Positions 49,809 through 62,486 of a DNA stretch of 64,000 nucleotides are shown here, piece by piece. A program made the position numbers and the translations under genes. How positions within the stretch are numbered: the first letter of the stretch is position 1; every line of letters begins with the position of its first letter. The notes under the pieces were generated by a model that was given only the letters and a program-made list of their open reading frames with translations, searched no databases and was not told the DNA's origin. The DNA is taken from contig NC_133102.1 in assembly GCF_022965805.1 (NCBI RefSeq), positions 3,666,885 to 3,730,884 of the forward strand, given 5' to 3'. The DNA is from Primulina eburnea. Its lineage: Eukaryota > Streptophyta > Magnoliopsida > Lamiales > Gesneriaceae.

Positions 49809-49936
49809 TCCCTCCCTTCTTATTAGAAGTTTCGTCCTCGAAACTTGAGTCGGTTTGACTTTCAAAAAGGTAAGGATATTGCTTGCGCATTTTCTCTTCA
49901 AACTCCCAAGTAGTTTTCTCGTTCTGTGTGTTTTGA

Positions 49937-51663
49937 CTATTGCACCTTGACGTAGGGAATGATACGTCGTCTTAGTACTTGGTCCTTGGTGTCCACAATA
50001 TGAATAGAGACATCTTCATATTTCAGCTCTTCCCCCATATTACCTTTGATCATTAGCGGTTCAATTTCCATAACATGGCTTTGGTTCGAGGTGTATTTCC
50101 TTAGTTTGGACTTGTGAAATATATTGTGGATTCTAGATATATCTGATGGCAATGCTATTCTGTAAGACAATGTGCCAATCTCTCCAGAATTTTGAATAGT
50201 ACTGCGTACCGATGTTTCACTTTTTCAGCTTTATTGAATCTAATGATTCCCTTATATAAGCTTTTTCACCCCATGTGAATTCCATTGGTCTCCTTTTAAG
50301 ATCAGACTAACTCTTTTGCTGGTCTTATGCAACCTTGTGTCTATCTTTGATGATGACCATTTTTTTCATTGTCTCTTGGATTAGTTCTAGCCTAGTTATG
50401 ACTGTCTCCTCTATTTCTTCCATGCACAGTGATGAACGACACTTTACTTGTTGGCATACTTGTCACTTAGATATAAACTCGGTGACATCTCTTTTCATTA
50501 TGCTTCACTAGAAACTTACTTTCAAATCTCTGTACATCTTTGTACTACCTGGGTGGGTCGGGAATATTGACTTATGTGCCTATTACATCACTTCTTATCG
50601 AAGATTGTTGATATCTGGCACACATAATCGTCCTCTCATCCCTAGGATTCCGTCTGGGTCCACTTGAAAATCTGATGACTTTATTTTCTTGGCTTGTTCT
50701 TTGAACTTCTCTAGTGTCGTGTCTCGACTCTGATTTAACTTGACTGCTTCCCGAAGGCATGGTTGCGCGGAGAATGATGTTATGTTATCTTACCCATGTT
50801 TGAATCAAAGGATCGGCTACCTTATTTGCTTTGTTGGCGTGGTAGCTTATTGTCAAGTCACAGTCCTTGAGTAACTCTATCAACCGTCTTTGTCTCATTT
50901 TTAATTCTTTTTGAATGAACAAATATTTGAGACTTGGTGGTCAGTGAGTGAATATTTCACACTTGACATCGTAGAGATAGTGTCTCCAAATTTTCAAAGC
51001 AAAGATCACTGCTGCCAACTCGAGATCGTGAGTATGGTAGTTTTGCTCCTGTGGCTTTAGTTGACTAGCCTCTCTTCCGTGAGTACGCCTCTGACATCTT
51101 CCTTTGATCCTTGTCCTCAGTAGATAATACCAACATTGGTGTAGATGCTAGCTTCTCCTTTAATGTTTGAAAGCTCTTTAACATCTCTCTCTTCAGTTGA
51201 ATTCATAGTTCTTTTGTGCGAGTCTCGTCAGTGATACGACTACTGAAGAGAAGCCCTCGACGAATTTCCGCTAATAGCCTGGTAATCTAAAGAAGCCTCT
51301 AATTTCGGTTCCATTCTTATGTTTCGGCTAATCTAGATTTGCCTCTAATTTCTTAGTTCCACTGATATTCCTGATTTCGATCTCACATGACCTTATTCTG
51401 AATGCTGACATTGAGGTGTCTTCTGCTCTGACCTTTAGCTGATGATAGCATGTCCTCAGGTCAAGCTTAGAGAAGATTGTAACTCCTTTACGTTGATCGA
51501 CAAGACCGTATATTATTGGAAGAAGATACTTATTCCTGATTGCGATCTTATAGAGTTCTCTATAATCTATACACAATCTCATACTTTCATCTTTCTTCCA
51601 TACAAATAGGACTGCAGCTCCCCAATGAGATGCACTTGACAAAATATGCTTTTTGTCTAACAA
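49937..51663 (-). pseudogene. Broken gypsy pol remnants (RT, RNase H, integrase)
   Basis: Reading on the minus strand, 51663-51328 holds reverse transcriptase pieces ([35 protein letters not shown]). Near 51290-51230 is GFFRLPGY followed by a stop and RKFVEGFSSV. About 50760-50572 holds an integrase-linker-like piece (in another frame, DFQVDPDGILGMRGRLCVP). 50170-49937 resembles the integrase C-terminal end (YRIALPSDISRIHNIFHKSK). Frames change and stops interrupt throughout. The segment between the RT palm and connection appears to be deleted. Confidence 0.8.
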
Positions 51664-51699
51664 CTCTTAGACTTTTTCTTTTAGCTCCTTGAGTTCATC

Positions 51700-53180
51700 T
51701 GGAGCCATTCGGTACAGTGCATTGGAGATTGGTGCATCATCAAGTACCGAATTTACTCGAAATCTACTTCACCATCCAAGACCATTCCAAAAAGCCTTTT
51801 TGGAAAAACGCCCGAAAATTTTCGTATTACTAGAATATATTCCAACTTCAGCTCATCTACTCTTGCACTTTGTTTACCATTGCTAGGTAAATTTCTTCGC
51901 CCGATATTATGGATTTCCAAGTCTGGGAAACAGAAAAAAATGTATTTCCGTTCCTTGGCGTTGCCATGGTACCTGATTTCTTCTTGGTTCGGGGTTCAGA
52001 GTTTGACATTCTTACTCTGGCAATCTACTATTGCATGGCTCTTAGATAATCAGTTCATCCTTAAGATGGCGTCGAAATCTATCGAAGTGAGTTGAATCAA
52101 GTCGGCACTCAATATATGCGATTGATGCTTATTTAATCTTATCTTGAAATTATCCCGATTACTATCACAAAAATTAAAACCCATATAGAATATTGAAACT
52201 TAACTCAATATCGATCTATAGCTTAAAATCCGAAATTATAACATAGTCGTTACCTCAAATAATTATTCTTTTACTAAATCTTACTTTTATCAAGATCATG
52301 AGCCTATCACACTCTAATACAAAGGAGTTCATTAAATGTCATTCCCTTTGAATCATTCTTAGTACCATAAAAGTCAAAACTTATTGTACTATACTTTCCT
52401 TGATACCCATCAATATCTCATAACTTATTTTATTTACGTAAGGTCATAGCCTACTTGTTATCCCAAAATAATATAAATTCTTTAACCTGGAGATATTGTC
52501 TCACAAGATATTCCAAGGTTGAAGGTCCTACATATTTAAAGTTAGCGCTTAACATTCTTAATAACCCAAACTTAATACCCACACAGTTAATTGTTACTAC
52601 AAAATCAACTTCTCTATTGGAATACCCAAAACTTGTGATATAGTTTTTATATCAACTTTTCTCATATTAGTTTCCATAAATAACTTATCATCCCCGAGTC
52701 AAATCTTTTATCTTAAATTAGAAATTTCAGTCAACTTATCTCTTATAGGTATATTCCCAAAAATAAATACAAATACTAATTGTTCTCATAATACAATTCC
52801 ATAAAATTTCGACAAGTAGTTCAAGAAACACGTTGAACGGGATTTTTCGAGAAAGTTTCCAAAAGTAGAAAGTTTGGACATTGACCCATGGATAAAAATA
52901 ATACGTTGAGAGGAATCTAGAACAGTTGACGGAATTAAATTCTGAGTTTTCTACGAAAAGTTATGAGTTCTACGAAACTTTCCTAAAATAACAAAAACGC
53001 AATTTCGAATATCTAAATAAAGGAATTTCGTGTTTTCAGACTATGCCTCGCAACAAGTTGTGATATTACTCGTTGGTCGTTCCGAATGGGACTGCATTGG
53101 CCGATTTTTAAAATTCCACCGATTTTTTTTTTTTCCCGAATAATTTTCTTCCCCAACCGGATTATGAACCTGGCGGCTCT
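51700..53180. other. Gypsy interior with no recognisable gag
   Basis: The stretch between the primer-binding site and the reverse transcriptase remnant would normally hold gag and protease. It is AT-rich with many stops, and I could not see a zinc knuckle or protease motif. Confidence 0.5.
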
Positions 53181-53193
53181 GATACCACTTAAA

Positions 53194-54680
53194 TGTCACG
53201 CCCCGAGACCGGGGTTAGTCGACACCGGCGTTGTTCAACAATCACATAATCGCCAAACAACAAGCCTCGTAGTTCAGTATAAACCAAAACCAGTCTATTT
53301 CATAATTAACTCAAAATAATCTTGTGTTACAGTGATAAATTCCAAAACGAAATAAAATGTGCGGAAGCGATATACAACTTGAATCGAAACTTAGGAAGAA
53401 CATAAGTGAGAAATCTTCATATCTCGAAACTTCATCTCCAACTCCAAAACACGTCTTATTCATCATTGTCTACTTGATCTTCATTCTCATCTGGGGAGAA
53501 ATGTAAGGGGTGAGTGTTTGGGAAACACTCAGCAAGTGGGGGCCGATCGATTACCACAAATACATATAAATATTATTTAAAACCCATATTGCAACTGATT
53601 TTTTTCAAAACGTAGTATCTCATATCAGATCAGAATCGGAATTGAAATGCGAAACAGAGATTATCAGACAATTCAGAACAGAACGAATCAGAACAAATGA
53701 AAACACTGTTATTCATCTCGTTATCCATGGTCAAATTGTCCCCAATATGTTAGTCCTCTAAGGGGTGAGGCCAAAACACAGTTTTATACCCACTGATGGG
53801 GGCCGGAACACAGTTTTATACCCACTGATGAGGGCCGAAACACAGTTTTATACCCACTGATGGGGGCCGAAACACAGTTTTATACCCACTGATGGGGGCC
53901 ATATATAATTTACAATCGTCGTTCCATATCCCACTCGAATCATAACAGTGCACCACAAAATCAGATGTATCAAACAACATTTATCGGAATTTTTTGAATG
54001 AACTCAGCAGAATCAAAGAACATCGGAAATAGAAGAACATATCGTACATCGATCGAGATTTTATAAAATATATAATAGCATTTTCCGAAAATGATTTGAC
54101 ACACATAGACGCATGTCATGAAATACTTATACAAAGTTTAAATTACAAAGAAATACATAGCAAAAGCCCATTTACCGTATTCTGACTGCTCAAGGAAACG
54201 TGAATGGTGAGATTGCGGCAGAGCTTCGCTACTTGAGGATGAAAGCTTCGAAAATATGCTAGAGAGGATTTCGAGATTTGGGAGTGCAAGTTCTAAATGA
54301 AGAGTCCTCCTATTTATAGGCACGGAAAATCAGCTTACAAGGTAAGCTCTGAAGTCGCTCCACGAATGACGCTGATGGTTAATCAAATGGGTGATTGCAC
54401 TAATCTCTCTCGGATGAACGTAGACTGCTTTCTTGTACAGGTTCGTGACGTATCTGGACTGTATTGCAAATTTGCTAGCTTCCTTATTGAGAAAACTTCC
54501 TTATATACAATATAATATTTCCAATTAGGTGGATATCCAGTATTAATTTACTGTGTATCTTGCACTGGATTTCGATTTCCATGTATTATTTATATTTTCA
54601 AATTTATTATAACTCGAAAATAAATTCTTATACATGTCTATATTTAATTAATTATGTGCCCAAAAATTTGGGTTCTCACA
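53194..54680 (-). repeat. 5' LTR of the gypsy element
   Basis: 1487 bp, the partner of 48322-49808. The 32-bp units (about 53762-53900) are equal in number but differ in the order of their sequence variants from the other LTR. Confidence 0.95.
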
Positions 54681-57459
54681 ATCTGTGTATCATCGAGAAT
54701 TATATTGACCTTTAAACTCACAAAGTCAAATAAGGTCTCAATGTCATGAGCAGAAACTCTATCTTGCGAAACTCTATTATGCGGCTAATACCATTTGGGT
54801 TGCTTGCATAGCTTCCTTCTGGGACACCCCAGAGAACAGGATTATAGCTTTTCAGAGGTGGGTGGGGAAAATTTTGAGCCAAACGGGCTTGAACGAATCA
54901 CAACCAGCCAAGAAACGTGGACAATTATATCCATGGCACTGATCAAATAGGACTGAGTGGCTCAACCCGATTATGTCCTTCAATGTTCTGTATGGCAGTG
55001 ACTTGAGCCTGTTTGAGTACGGTTGAAATGATTGAAGTATCTGAAAATCTGTTTAAGTTTTACATCATTCTGAGGCAGGTCGGTCTAGAAATATGATAAC
55101 ATATCTCAGTAACAAGAATGAAAGGAAAGATTCATTCAAAGAAAAGATTAACTATGACCAGGAAAACGATCAAACAAAAACAATGAGCTGGTTAAAGTAT
55201 GTACATGCGGAACTATGCAGTTTGCAGAATTCAGCAACAAATGGAAGAAATAGTACTCACATATTCTCCCAAATGGATTAGTAGCTATAAGTAAAGACAG
55301 CTGAAAAGTATGCCAAACAAATAGAGAATACCTTCAAGTGTCTTATCTTATACTTTATTTGGCCTCACATGAGCAAACTGATAGGAAAAACAGATTTATC
55401 TTCAAGTATATGCAGAAAGCATGAACAAAAAATGAAAATGAAATGATAAGGAATTTATTTCAATAGAAACAGCACTCTTTTACCGACATCGTGATTAAAG
55501 TCCTTCTCTTCAAAAGAAGATGTCTTTGAAAACACAAATAACTGAATAAATTTTTCCCTCCTCTCCCCTATTTCTGTTAGAAACATATTAGTTCTCTATC
55601 CCCTTCCCCAACCCATTCAAACTCAATATCCCCCCCACCATCATTTTTTTGGATTCTTCTTGTGTAAACCTTCAATAGGTTGGTCACAAATATTTTCACT
55701 GTCTTGGCCCAACTCAATAGAACCCCCAAAGCGCAAGTCCCTAACACAAACTCGGAGTTAATCAAAAGTCTTAATGTTCGATTCTTGATTCTAAATAACA
55801 TAAGTATCACCCTGCTTTCTCAAAATTGTTGTTGTCTATAATATATTGTCATAAGAAAATCCACAAATACCAAATGTTGGATGTTATTTTCAAGCTACAG
55901 TTGGACTTCATCTCAAATATTTAAAATATTTTGATAAGGATCGAGGATAGATTACAATCAACAAATGCACGTAAAATTTTGGAGGAAACAGATTAAATAG
56001 AAAGGAACAATACAGTTAACAAAACCATACCTAGATGTTTCCATTTACCCTTCTCATCATCAACACCACCATATTGTAAGGTTGGAAGCAGACGGATGTG
56101 TGTGATACCAGCCTAGAGTAACTTCTTAAGATGAAGCATTCCTGCAGAGTTCTTCAAGTGGAAAAAAAACTCCATCAGCAACAACTACTAACTACCAAAA
56201 GTATCAATAGTTATTTTTGTTGCCTTTAGTAAAGGCTGTGCTTCTAAACAGTTGTACAGAGGGGCGTTTGCTGAAACTGATAATTTTGAGACACTAAGAG
56301 CTGTATGATTGTTAATTTGAAAAGATCAAGAGGAAGACAAACCAAAAATATAGGATAAAAAAAAACTGATATCAGGTTTGAAAAGAAAACGGTTCAAAGT
56401 TTTACCATGGAAGTAAAGGCAAGAAAGCCGCCATGAAAGTCAGGATGAACAGTATTATAACTGACACTGACAGAGAGAGAGAGATAACAGGAAAAAATAG
56501 TTGAAAAGTTTTTAGGCAATGACTCTATTACATAGTGGATTTGTTTTCAATTACTTATTTTGAATTCCTTTGCTGATTCCGGAAGTCCATATAGGTACAA
56601 TTATAGTAAGAGAATGAGAGAAAGAAAAACAAATCCACTTTGTTCAATTCCCTTGCAATCACATTTGCATGTTTTGATATTTAGATTATCTTTCATTCAA
56701 CAGCTCCTCAAGACTTCAACAAGAATGACTCACAAAATCCAGGTATAGAAAGCCATAAAGTATTTTTATGAGAAGCTAGGACCATTGTTTACCTGAAATC
56801 TCTCACACGCAATTCATAGATACTGATGTCAGAAAAAGAAAGAAGATCTGGTTTTTCATCAACCAAATCATCCCATCCTTCAGGTTTTGATGTTTCAAAA
56901 TTTAAATTGATTAACAGGGTTCTCATTCCATCAGCTGAGAGACTACACAAACAACATACCTGTGTATGTAAATCATTCACTATGCTAGTTATTCCAGAAG
57001 TAGTGTAAATAAATAAACATTTTTATATTACTTACCCCCTTGCATATGGATCATTTGCCATACGTTTTTCAATTTTCAAGGTGCTAGGATGGTACACGGA
57101 TACTTCATAGACATAGTAAGAGCAATTCCAAGTTAATGGTCCACTAGCACTCCAAACTCCATTCTGCTCTTCTAGCTGGACAACTTCCAAATGATCCTCA
57201 CCTTCTGGTTCCCTATCTATGAGCACACGCACGTCTTGTTATTTGAAATCTCATGTGCATAAAATCTATATCTCGTCAATTAACAAAATCCTACTTCAAC
57301 CATTAACATGATCAACACTAACTTCAAAATAAAGCATAAAAATATCTAATTAAATTATTAACAAAATCGTTAAAACTTTGACTATCAAGATAATGCGGAA
57401 AATAATGTCCTCCGGGAGTGTGCTGCCGGACTCGATCCACTCCAGCGTCAGCGCCTCCC

Positions 57460-58165
57460 TCAATCTCATCCTCACCTACAACCATGGTTGGACGAAACGG
57501 GAACGGAACGGCCGGAACGCAAGCAACCTTGACGAGGTTCCGGGGTGTGTAGGTTGATGGCTTGTATCAGCGTTTCATGTACCGAAAACGGGGATTTAAC
57601 GGAGGAACGGAACGGGACACGCGGAACGGCACGGAACAGAAGGGATTTGATGCTTAAATATATTTCTATTGAGAAATTTTCATTACAAAGTGTGAAAAAA
57701 ACTAAGTTAATTATAAAATATCTCTATTTTAATTGATGTTAAATAATTTGTAACATCACTTTATATAAAATTTGATGCTTATTATTAGTCCATCACTCTA
57801 AATTGATCAAATTTGTGCGAACTTATATATATCCAATCGAAAATATTTTCAAGTTTTAATTAATTAAATACAAATAATTTTTAATAGTATATTTAATTTT
57901 TGATATGGTTGGAAATATTTTAAATATAATGACGATATAAATTGTGTTCAATAAGTTGTTAATAAAATTTTAAAAATATTTTAATTTCTTATTTACATCA
58001 AACAATCTATTTAAATGATATTTGTTTTAATTTTCATATTTCTAAATATTTTCCAAAATTTTTAATTTTTATATATTTATAATATTTTTTTAAAATACCC
58101 GTTCCACGACCGTTCCGCGAAATTTCATTGTAACTGGAACGGTAGCATCCGTTCCGATCTCCGCG
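57460..58165. mobile_element. Possible non-autonomous DNA element with GGAACGG/CCGTTCC subterminal repeats
   Basis: The left part (about 57495-57645) has many GGAACGG-type words. The right part (about 58098-58165) has the reverse-complement CCGTTCC several times. An AT-rich core lies between them. This head-to-tail inversion of short motifs at both ends is the layout of subterminal repeats. No coding capacity or clear target duplication was identified. It sits in an intron of the pullulanase pseudogene. Confidence 0.4.
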
Positions 58166-58186
58166 ACCGCGACAGCGATCCATTCC

Positions 58187-60478
58187 TGCAACATTCAAAC
58201 CAAGTGAATCTAATGACTCATCACATTCTAAACATTAGTAACAAATAATATATATATAGACATATGCATTAGAATCATACTTTTATTTAAAATAAGCTTG
58301 CGTAAATTTGTAAGCATAAGTATATCATTAAATCGTCAAATCATAAAGCTTTCCATCATTTATCATTTTCGATGAAGTTTGATCCTTGAAAGTGACTAGC
58401 TGTATCATTTGGTCGACTGATCAGGCTTAGCTCACCATTGCGCATGGGGACGAGCAATAGGCACCGACGTAAATGGAAATACGATCGTTGGGCTCTCTCT
58501 GGGGCCTTCTCCCGTAACCGGGCTCCCTCCCCTCACGATATTCCCAATAATCATATATCATATCTTTTTTGTCACAGTCAATTCACATCCTTCAAAATAT
58601 TTTTCTTTTTTTTTATCATAAAATATTGGTTCCTTTCCAAATTCCTAAAATAACATTTTATCAGTACAAATTGCACAACTTTATCATAAATCATAAAATC
58701 ACATATTTTCATCAGAAATGTTTTAAAATATCATTTAGCATTGTTATGATTCTTCAGGACACTGTCAAGCCTTTCGTACTACCCAGGACGTAAAATGACC
58801 AAGGGCTCTAAAATTCTCGATTTTTGACTTTTTCTCACTTTTATTGACTCGAGACTATCCCAAATACTTATTTAAGCTTAAATTTGATTTCTAATATTTT
58901 TATTTGACGTAAACTCGGGCTTTTTGATTTAATTCCTTAATTACTAAACCGTTAAGCTTTTAAATCCCGAATTAATTCAAAACTCAATATTTTCTTTCCA
59001 GACTTTAAACATAAACATTTCATACCTAAGCTACCCCTATGAGCCACAAACCAGCCCCCGTGGACCCATGGTTCGAACCATCTCCTTTGACCCTAGCCAA
59101 TTCGAACCCTAAGCACTAAGTCAAGCCACGACTCCCTCTAACACCGAGCCACCCTCGAGCCACCTAGGACCAGACCCTCGCCAGTACTTCCTGGATCCCT
59201 CCTGACCTAGCCTAGCCTAGCCCGGCGCACCAGCCCGTAGCCAATCCGTGTGCTCCCCTCTTTCGTTTTCCCTTGGTCGCGGCCCTCACCAACCGAGCCA
59301 CCATGGAACGCGGCTGCACCAGACCTATCCTCGACCTTGAACCATCTTTCCTAGACCGGTAGACCAGCCGCAAGACTCTCCCTCCTGGACCTAGCCGTGC
59401 ACGTGCATGGGGAGAGTCCTAGGGTTTGTGGACTCTCCCATCTCCTGCGGCACAGCCCTTCTGTTCTCCCTTAACGACTCTTTTCCTAACCCTCAAACAC
59501 ATCTGAGTGGCAGCGTGTCCTTGGAATTCATAACGTTTTTCAAACAAGCGTAAAATCATCAAAACTTTGAAAATATTTGTTTTATCGTTAAACGGTTCAT
59601 GCTTCAATATCTTTCATGCAAAAATAATTAAAACAAACATAATATGATTTGAATGTTGCGTCAAAAAAGTTTAGAAGCGTGCCTCCGCGTTTAATACGCG
59701 ATCGTTGGCGTGGGTTGCGAAGGGAGACGAACTGGCGACGAAAACTCCTTGATTTTTCCTCTTGAAATTTTCGAATTTTGTGTGTGAAATTTCGGCTGCT
59801 ATGAAGGCTTAGAACCCTAGGTTTTCTTTTTATAAATTTCAAAAATTGCACCTTATTGGGTTAAGGTTTTGAGCCTTTGTGTTTTGGAGCACTTGGGCGT
59901 ACTAATCTTAGGTAAATTAGGCCCAATACCACCTATTAATTGAAAAATAAAAGTTTACAAAAGTTAGTTTTCAAAAATAATACTTTTGGTCCTTTAAAAA
60001 TTACTCGTTTGCCCAAAATCGACTTCCCGGATAAAATCGAGCTTGTGTTGTAAAATAATTTGGGCCCCAGCATTTTTAGAAAATTTTAATCACATTATTA
60101 AGCCTAAAAAATATTTATCGAAAAATATTTTATCTTGGTCGTCCCGGTCTCCTTTCCCAGCCTATTATCGAGTATTCGGATAAAATCATTCATTCTCATG
60201 AAATCATGCAATCTAATCATTTAATCATGCAATTAGACCTTCAATCATATTTTATCTTGGTTGTCTCGATCTCCTTTCCCCAGCCTATTATCGAGTATTC
60301 GAATAAAATCTTTCATTCTCGTGAAATCATGCAATCTAATCATTTAATCATGCAATTAGACCTTCAATCATATAATATACATCAAGTAAACATTTAAAAT
60401 CAATTAAATGGAGCAATTAACCAATTTAAATCATTTGCATACATGTGGTTTACGTGGGTTGGTTTTTTGGACGTTACA
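58187..60478 (-). mobile_element. Solo LTR, Ty3/gypsy type, about 2.3 kb
   Basis: On the minus strand it begins TGTAACGTCC and ends GTTGCA. Internal words such as GGTCATTTTACGTCCTGGGT and AGGCTTGACAGTGTCC match what I recall of plant gypsy LTRs, and a TATA-like TTTATAAAAAG lies near 59830. Flanks are ATTCC on the left and AATCC on the right, a 4 of 5 match to a target duplication. No interior sequence is attached, so it is read as a solo LTR. It lies in the pullulanase pseudogene. Confidence 0.7.
60128..60371. repeat. Tandem duplication of about 120 bp within the solo LTR
   Basis: Copies at about 60128-60247 and 60248-60371 share AGCCTATTATCGAGTATTCG and CATGCAATCTAATCATTTAA with a few substitutions. 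Confidence 0.85.
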
Positions 60479-62129
60479 AATCCAGGGGTACAGCGAAATG
60501 GATTTGGGAGAATTTGGGCCAAGTGGGCTATCGTAAGAGAATAATTCGTCAAGAACACCAGGCAACTGCAAGCATGTTATGGTGGTGCATTTGTCTCCAG
60601 CTACACATGAACATACATATCATGACTCATAACTGCTCTAATGAATGTGTCAAAGATAAAGAGATTGATAAAGGGAAATAATAGCAGCAAATTCAAGCAG
60701 CTAATATCCTATCAACAGAAATAATTTTCCTAAGTTATTTCATATCTTTATGAAACACTTATTTTATGTTGAAGCTGGAAAATTCAAAACTATATTATTT
60801 AATTCGGTTGAAAGTTCTGATAGCTTAACCATGAACATACGAGGATACATCATGAAATTTTGCTTGGTGAAATATGTCACTGAAAAAAATAACAGAGATA
60901 AGATCAAGAGGTTAAATACAATACTTGAGAATGATCAAGCTAATTCCAGATGCATGAAATGTATATAGGCTGCTACCATTGCTCCTTTGAGAAAGTAAAC
61001 ATGAAGCAAGTGTATTGAACTTACAGGTTATAAAAGCAACAGCCAATTGGTATTTGAGTAAACCTGCGACATAGAGCCAGAGGAACTTGAAAAGATTTAT
61101 AATCTCTAATGTGAGGAAATCTTTCAATGACCTACAATCATGGATAATCAAACTTAATTACACTGGAATGAGTGAACCTACAAATACACAAACTCGCCAA
61201 GTAGCTTACATGTTCCAAAAGTTTACCGTTACTTTCTCCGAGGTCAATTTTCGCATCATAGCCTATATGACAATCAGAGAATATCAGTGCTCCAACCCCA
61301 TAAAGTAAAAAGAATGTTGTTCTAGCAAAACCTCGAATTTCACCATTTGCAACAGACGAATTAGCAGTTTTACTGCCATAAAGATAACATGAACCATCTC
61401 CACCATCCACATCCCAAGATATTGTTGATTTAGTGACCCAAAATGCTCTAGAATGCAACAAGCTCTCCTGCAATACCTTAATATTGCCAGAGCACATTAT
61501 CAATAGATATAAATAACTGATACCCGAGTCATCTTCGGTACTTTTTGTTTAACTTTGTCCTTAATAAGGATTTCCATAGAGGGAGCTCCATATACATCCA
61601 AAATGATTCAAATCCTCGTTTGATTGATTAGTAATAACCCCCTCTCTTTTTGCCTAAACTAAATTCCCATCTCAACGCCACAGACTATAAGCATATCTCA
61701 GTTTCATATAAACACACGACAACCAGAACAGTTGAAGGTAAGCGTTTTCTCAAGTAAAATTGATAGAAATATACCCGGCTAGAAGTACTGGATCCCCCAC
61801 CATTGGCCATGGCAGAATAGCATTGAATTGCAGGTGAAGTATTGAGCCTGAAAACGCGGCGGGAGGGGCGGCGTCGACGGCGAGTCACGCTCAGTAATAG
61901 CGAGCGAGACGTGAGAGGCGAACAAGTGTTCCAGCAAGTCCTGGAAGTAGCCAAAAATGGAGTGGATGAATGAATAAGAGACATTTCCCAAATACAGTTG
62001 AGATTCGTTATATCTTAATATATATATTTCGAATCGGGACAAATTTAATACAATTGTGATTTCATGAACATTTAATTTGACGTAAGTAACCGGTTCGATT
62101 ATTAAAAATTATATTTTGGTATGAGCATG

Positions 62130-62285
62130 TGACGGTGTCATCTTTATATAGTGTCAACCATACTGATATTTACAATAAAAAGTAATACTCATAGCATAAA
62201 AAGTAATAATTTCTCATTGATGATCCAAACAAGAGATACGTCTCACAAAATACGACCTGTGAGACCGTCTAACACAAGTTTTTGT
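62130..62285. mobile_element. GAGAC-type MITE copy
   Basis: Contains ATTTACAATAAAAAGTAATA, CGTCTCACAAAATACGACC and GTGAGACCGTCTAACACAAG in family order. The left end is degraded. Confidence 0.75.
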
Positions 62286-62451
62286 CTTATCGTAATGTAT
62301 TTCGATTATATTATGATAATTTTGATTTATTTTTAACTTTGAGAGAATATAATCATCTGCTCCAAATCGTGTTATATTTTACTCAAACAAATCTCGTTTA
62401 CACGAATTATTAAAAATCAAACACACTAAATATTATATGTGAACAAGATAC

Positions 62452-62486
<35 letters not shown>
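62452..62486 (+). repeat. (AAT)n microsatellite
   Basis: About eleven AAT units. Confidence 0.95.

Larger units (their letters stand above)
48322..54680 (-). mobile_element. Ty3/gypsy LTR retrotransposon, young LTRs, decayed interior
   Basis: Two LTRs of equal length (1487 bp) lie at 48322-49808 and 53194-54680 with TGTGAGAACC and GGGGCGTGACA ends on the minus strand. They differ at about ten positions. The 5-bp duplication ATCTG flanks the element (48317-48321 and 54681-54685). The initiator-Met primer-binding site TGGTATCAGAGC follows the right LTR, and the polypurine tract AAGAAGGGAGGGA abuts the left one. The interior is only about 3.4 kb and carries broken pol pieces on the minus strand. 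No long open frame remains and the palm-motif region of the reverse transcriptase appears deleted. Confidence 0.95.
54760..61984 (-). pseudogene. PU1: Pullulanase 1 (limit dextrinase, chloroplastic) pseudogene
   Basis: In the intact enzyme this hydrolyses alpha-1,6 branches during plastid starch breakdown. Pieces on the minus strand, in order: 61984-61775 (start MSLIHSSTPFLATSRTCWNT, Arg-rich transit-peptide-like), 61467-61332 (FWVTKSTISWDVDGGDGSCY), 61262-61210 and 61131-61025 (VIERFPHIRDYKSFQVP, then KYQLAVAFIT in another frame). Next are about 57236-57036 (LEVVQLEEQNGVWSASGPL), 56942-56793 (EKPDLLSFSDISIYELRVRD), 56466-56406 (NTVHPDFHGGFLAFTS), about 56151-56031 (AGMLHLKKLL, stop, AGITHIRLLPTLQ) and about 54848-54760 (YNPVLWGVPEGSYASNPNG). 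Defects: an in-frame TAG (complement of 56113-56115), a frameshift in 61131-61025, the exons before and after the 57.2-kb piece decayed or absent, and no catalytic domain beyond 54760, where the gypsy element lies. Splice sites of the surviving exons are mostly intact, so decay looks fairly recent. Confidence 0.88.

Noticed and set aside
49266..54515. Two pairs of identical small frames (49266-49451 with 54138-54323, and 49425-49643 with 54297-54515)
   Set aside because: They are the same positions in the two LTRs of the gypsy element; duplication here reflects LTR structure, not duplicated genes.
60128..60371. Two-copy repeat considered as a possible CRISPR-like array
   Set aside because: Only two long, adjacent copies without spacers, inside a plant LTR; a tandem duplication explains it.
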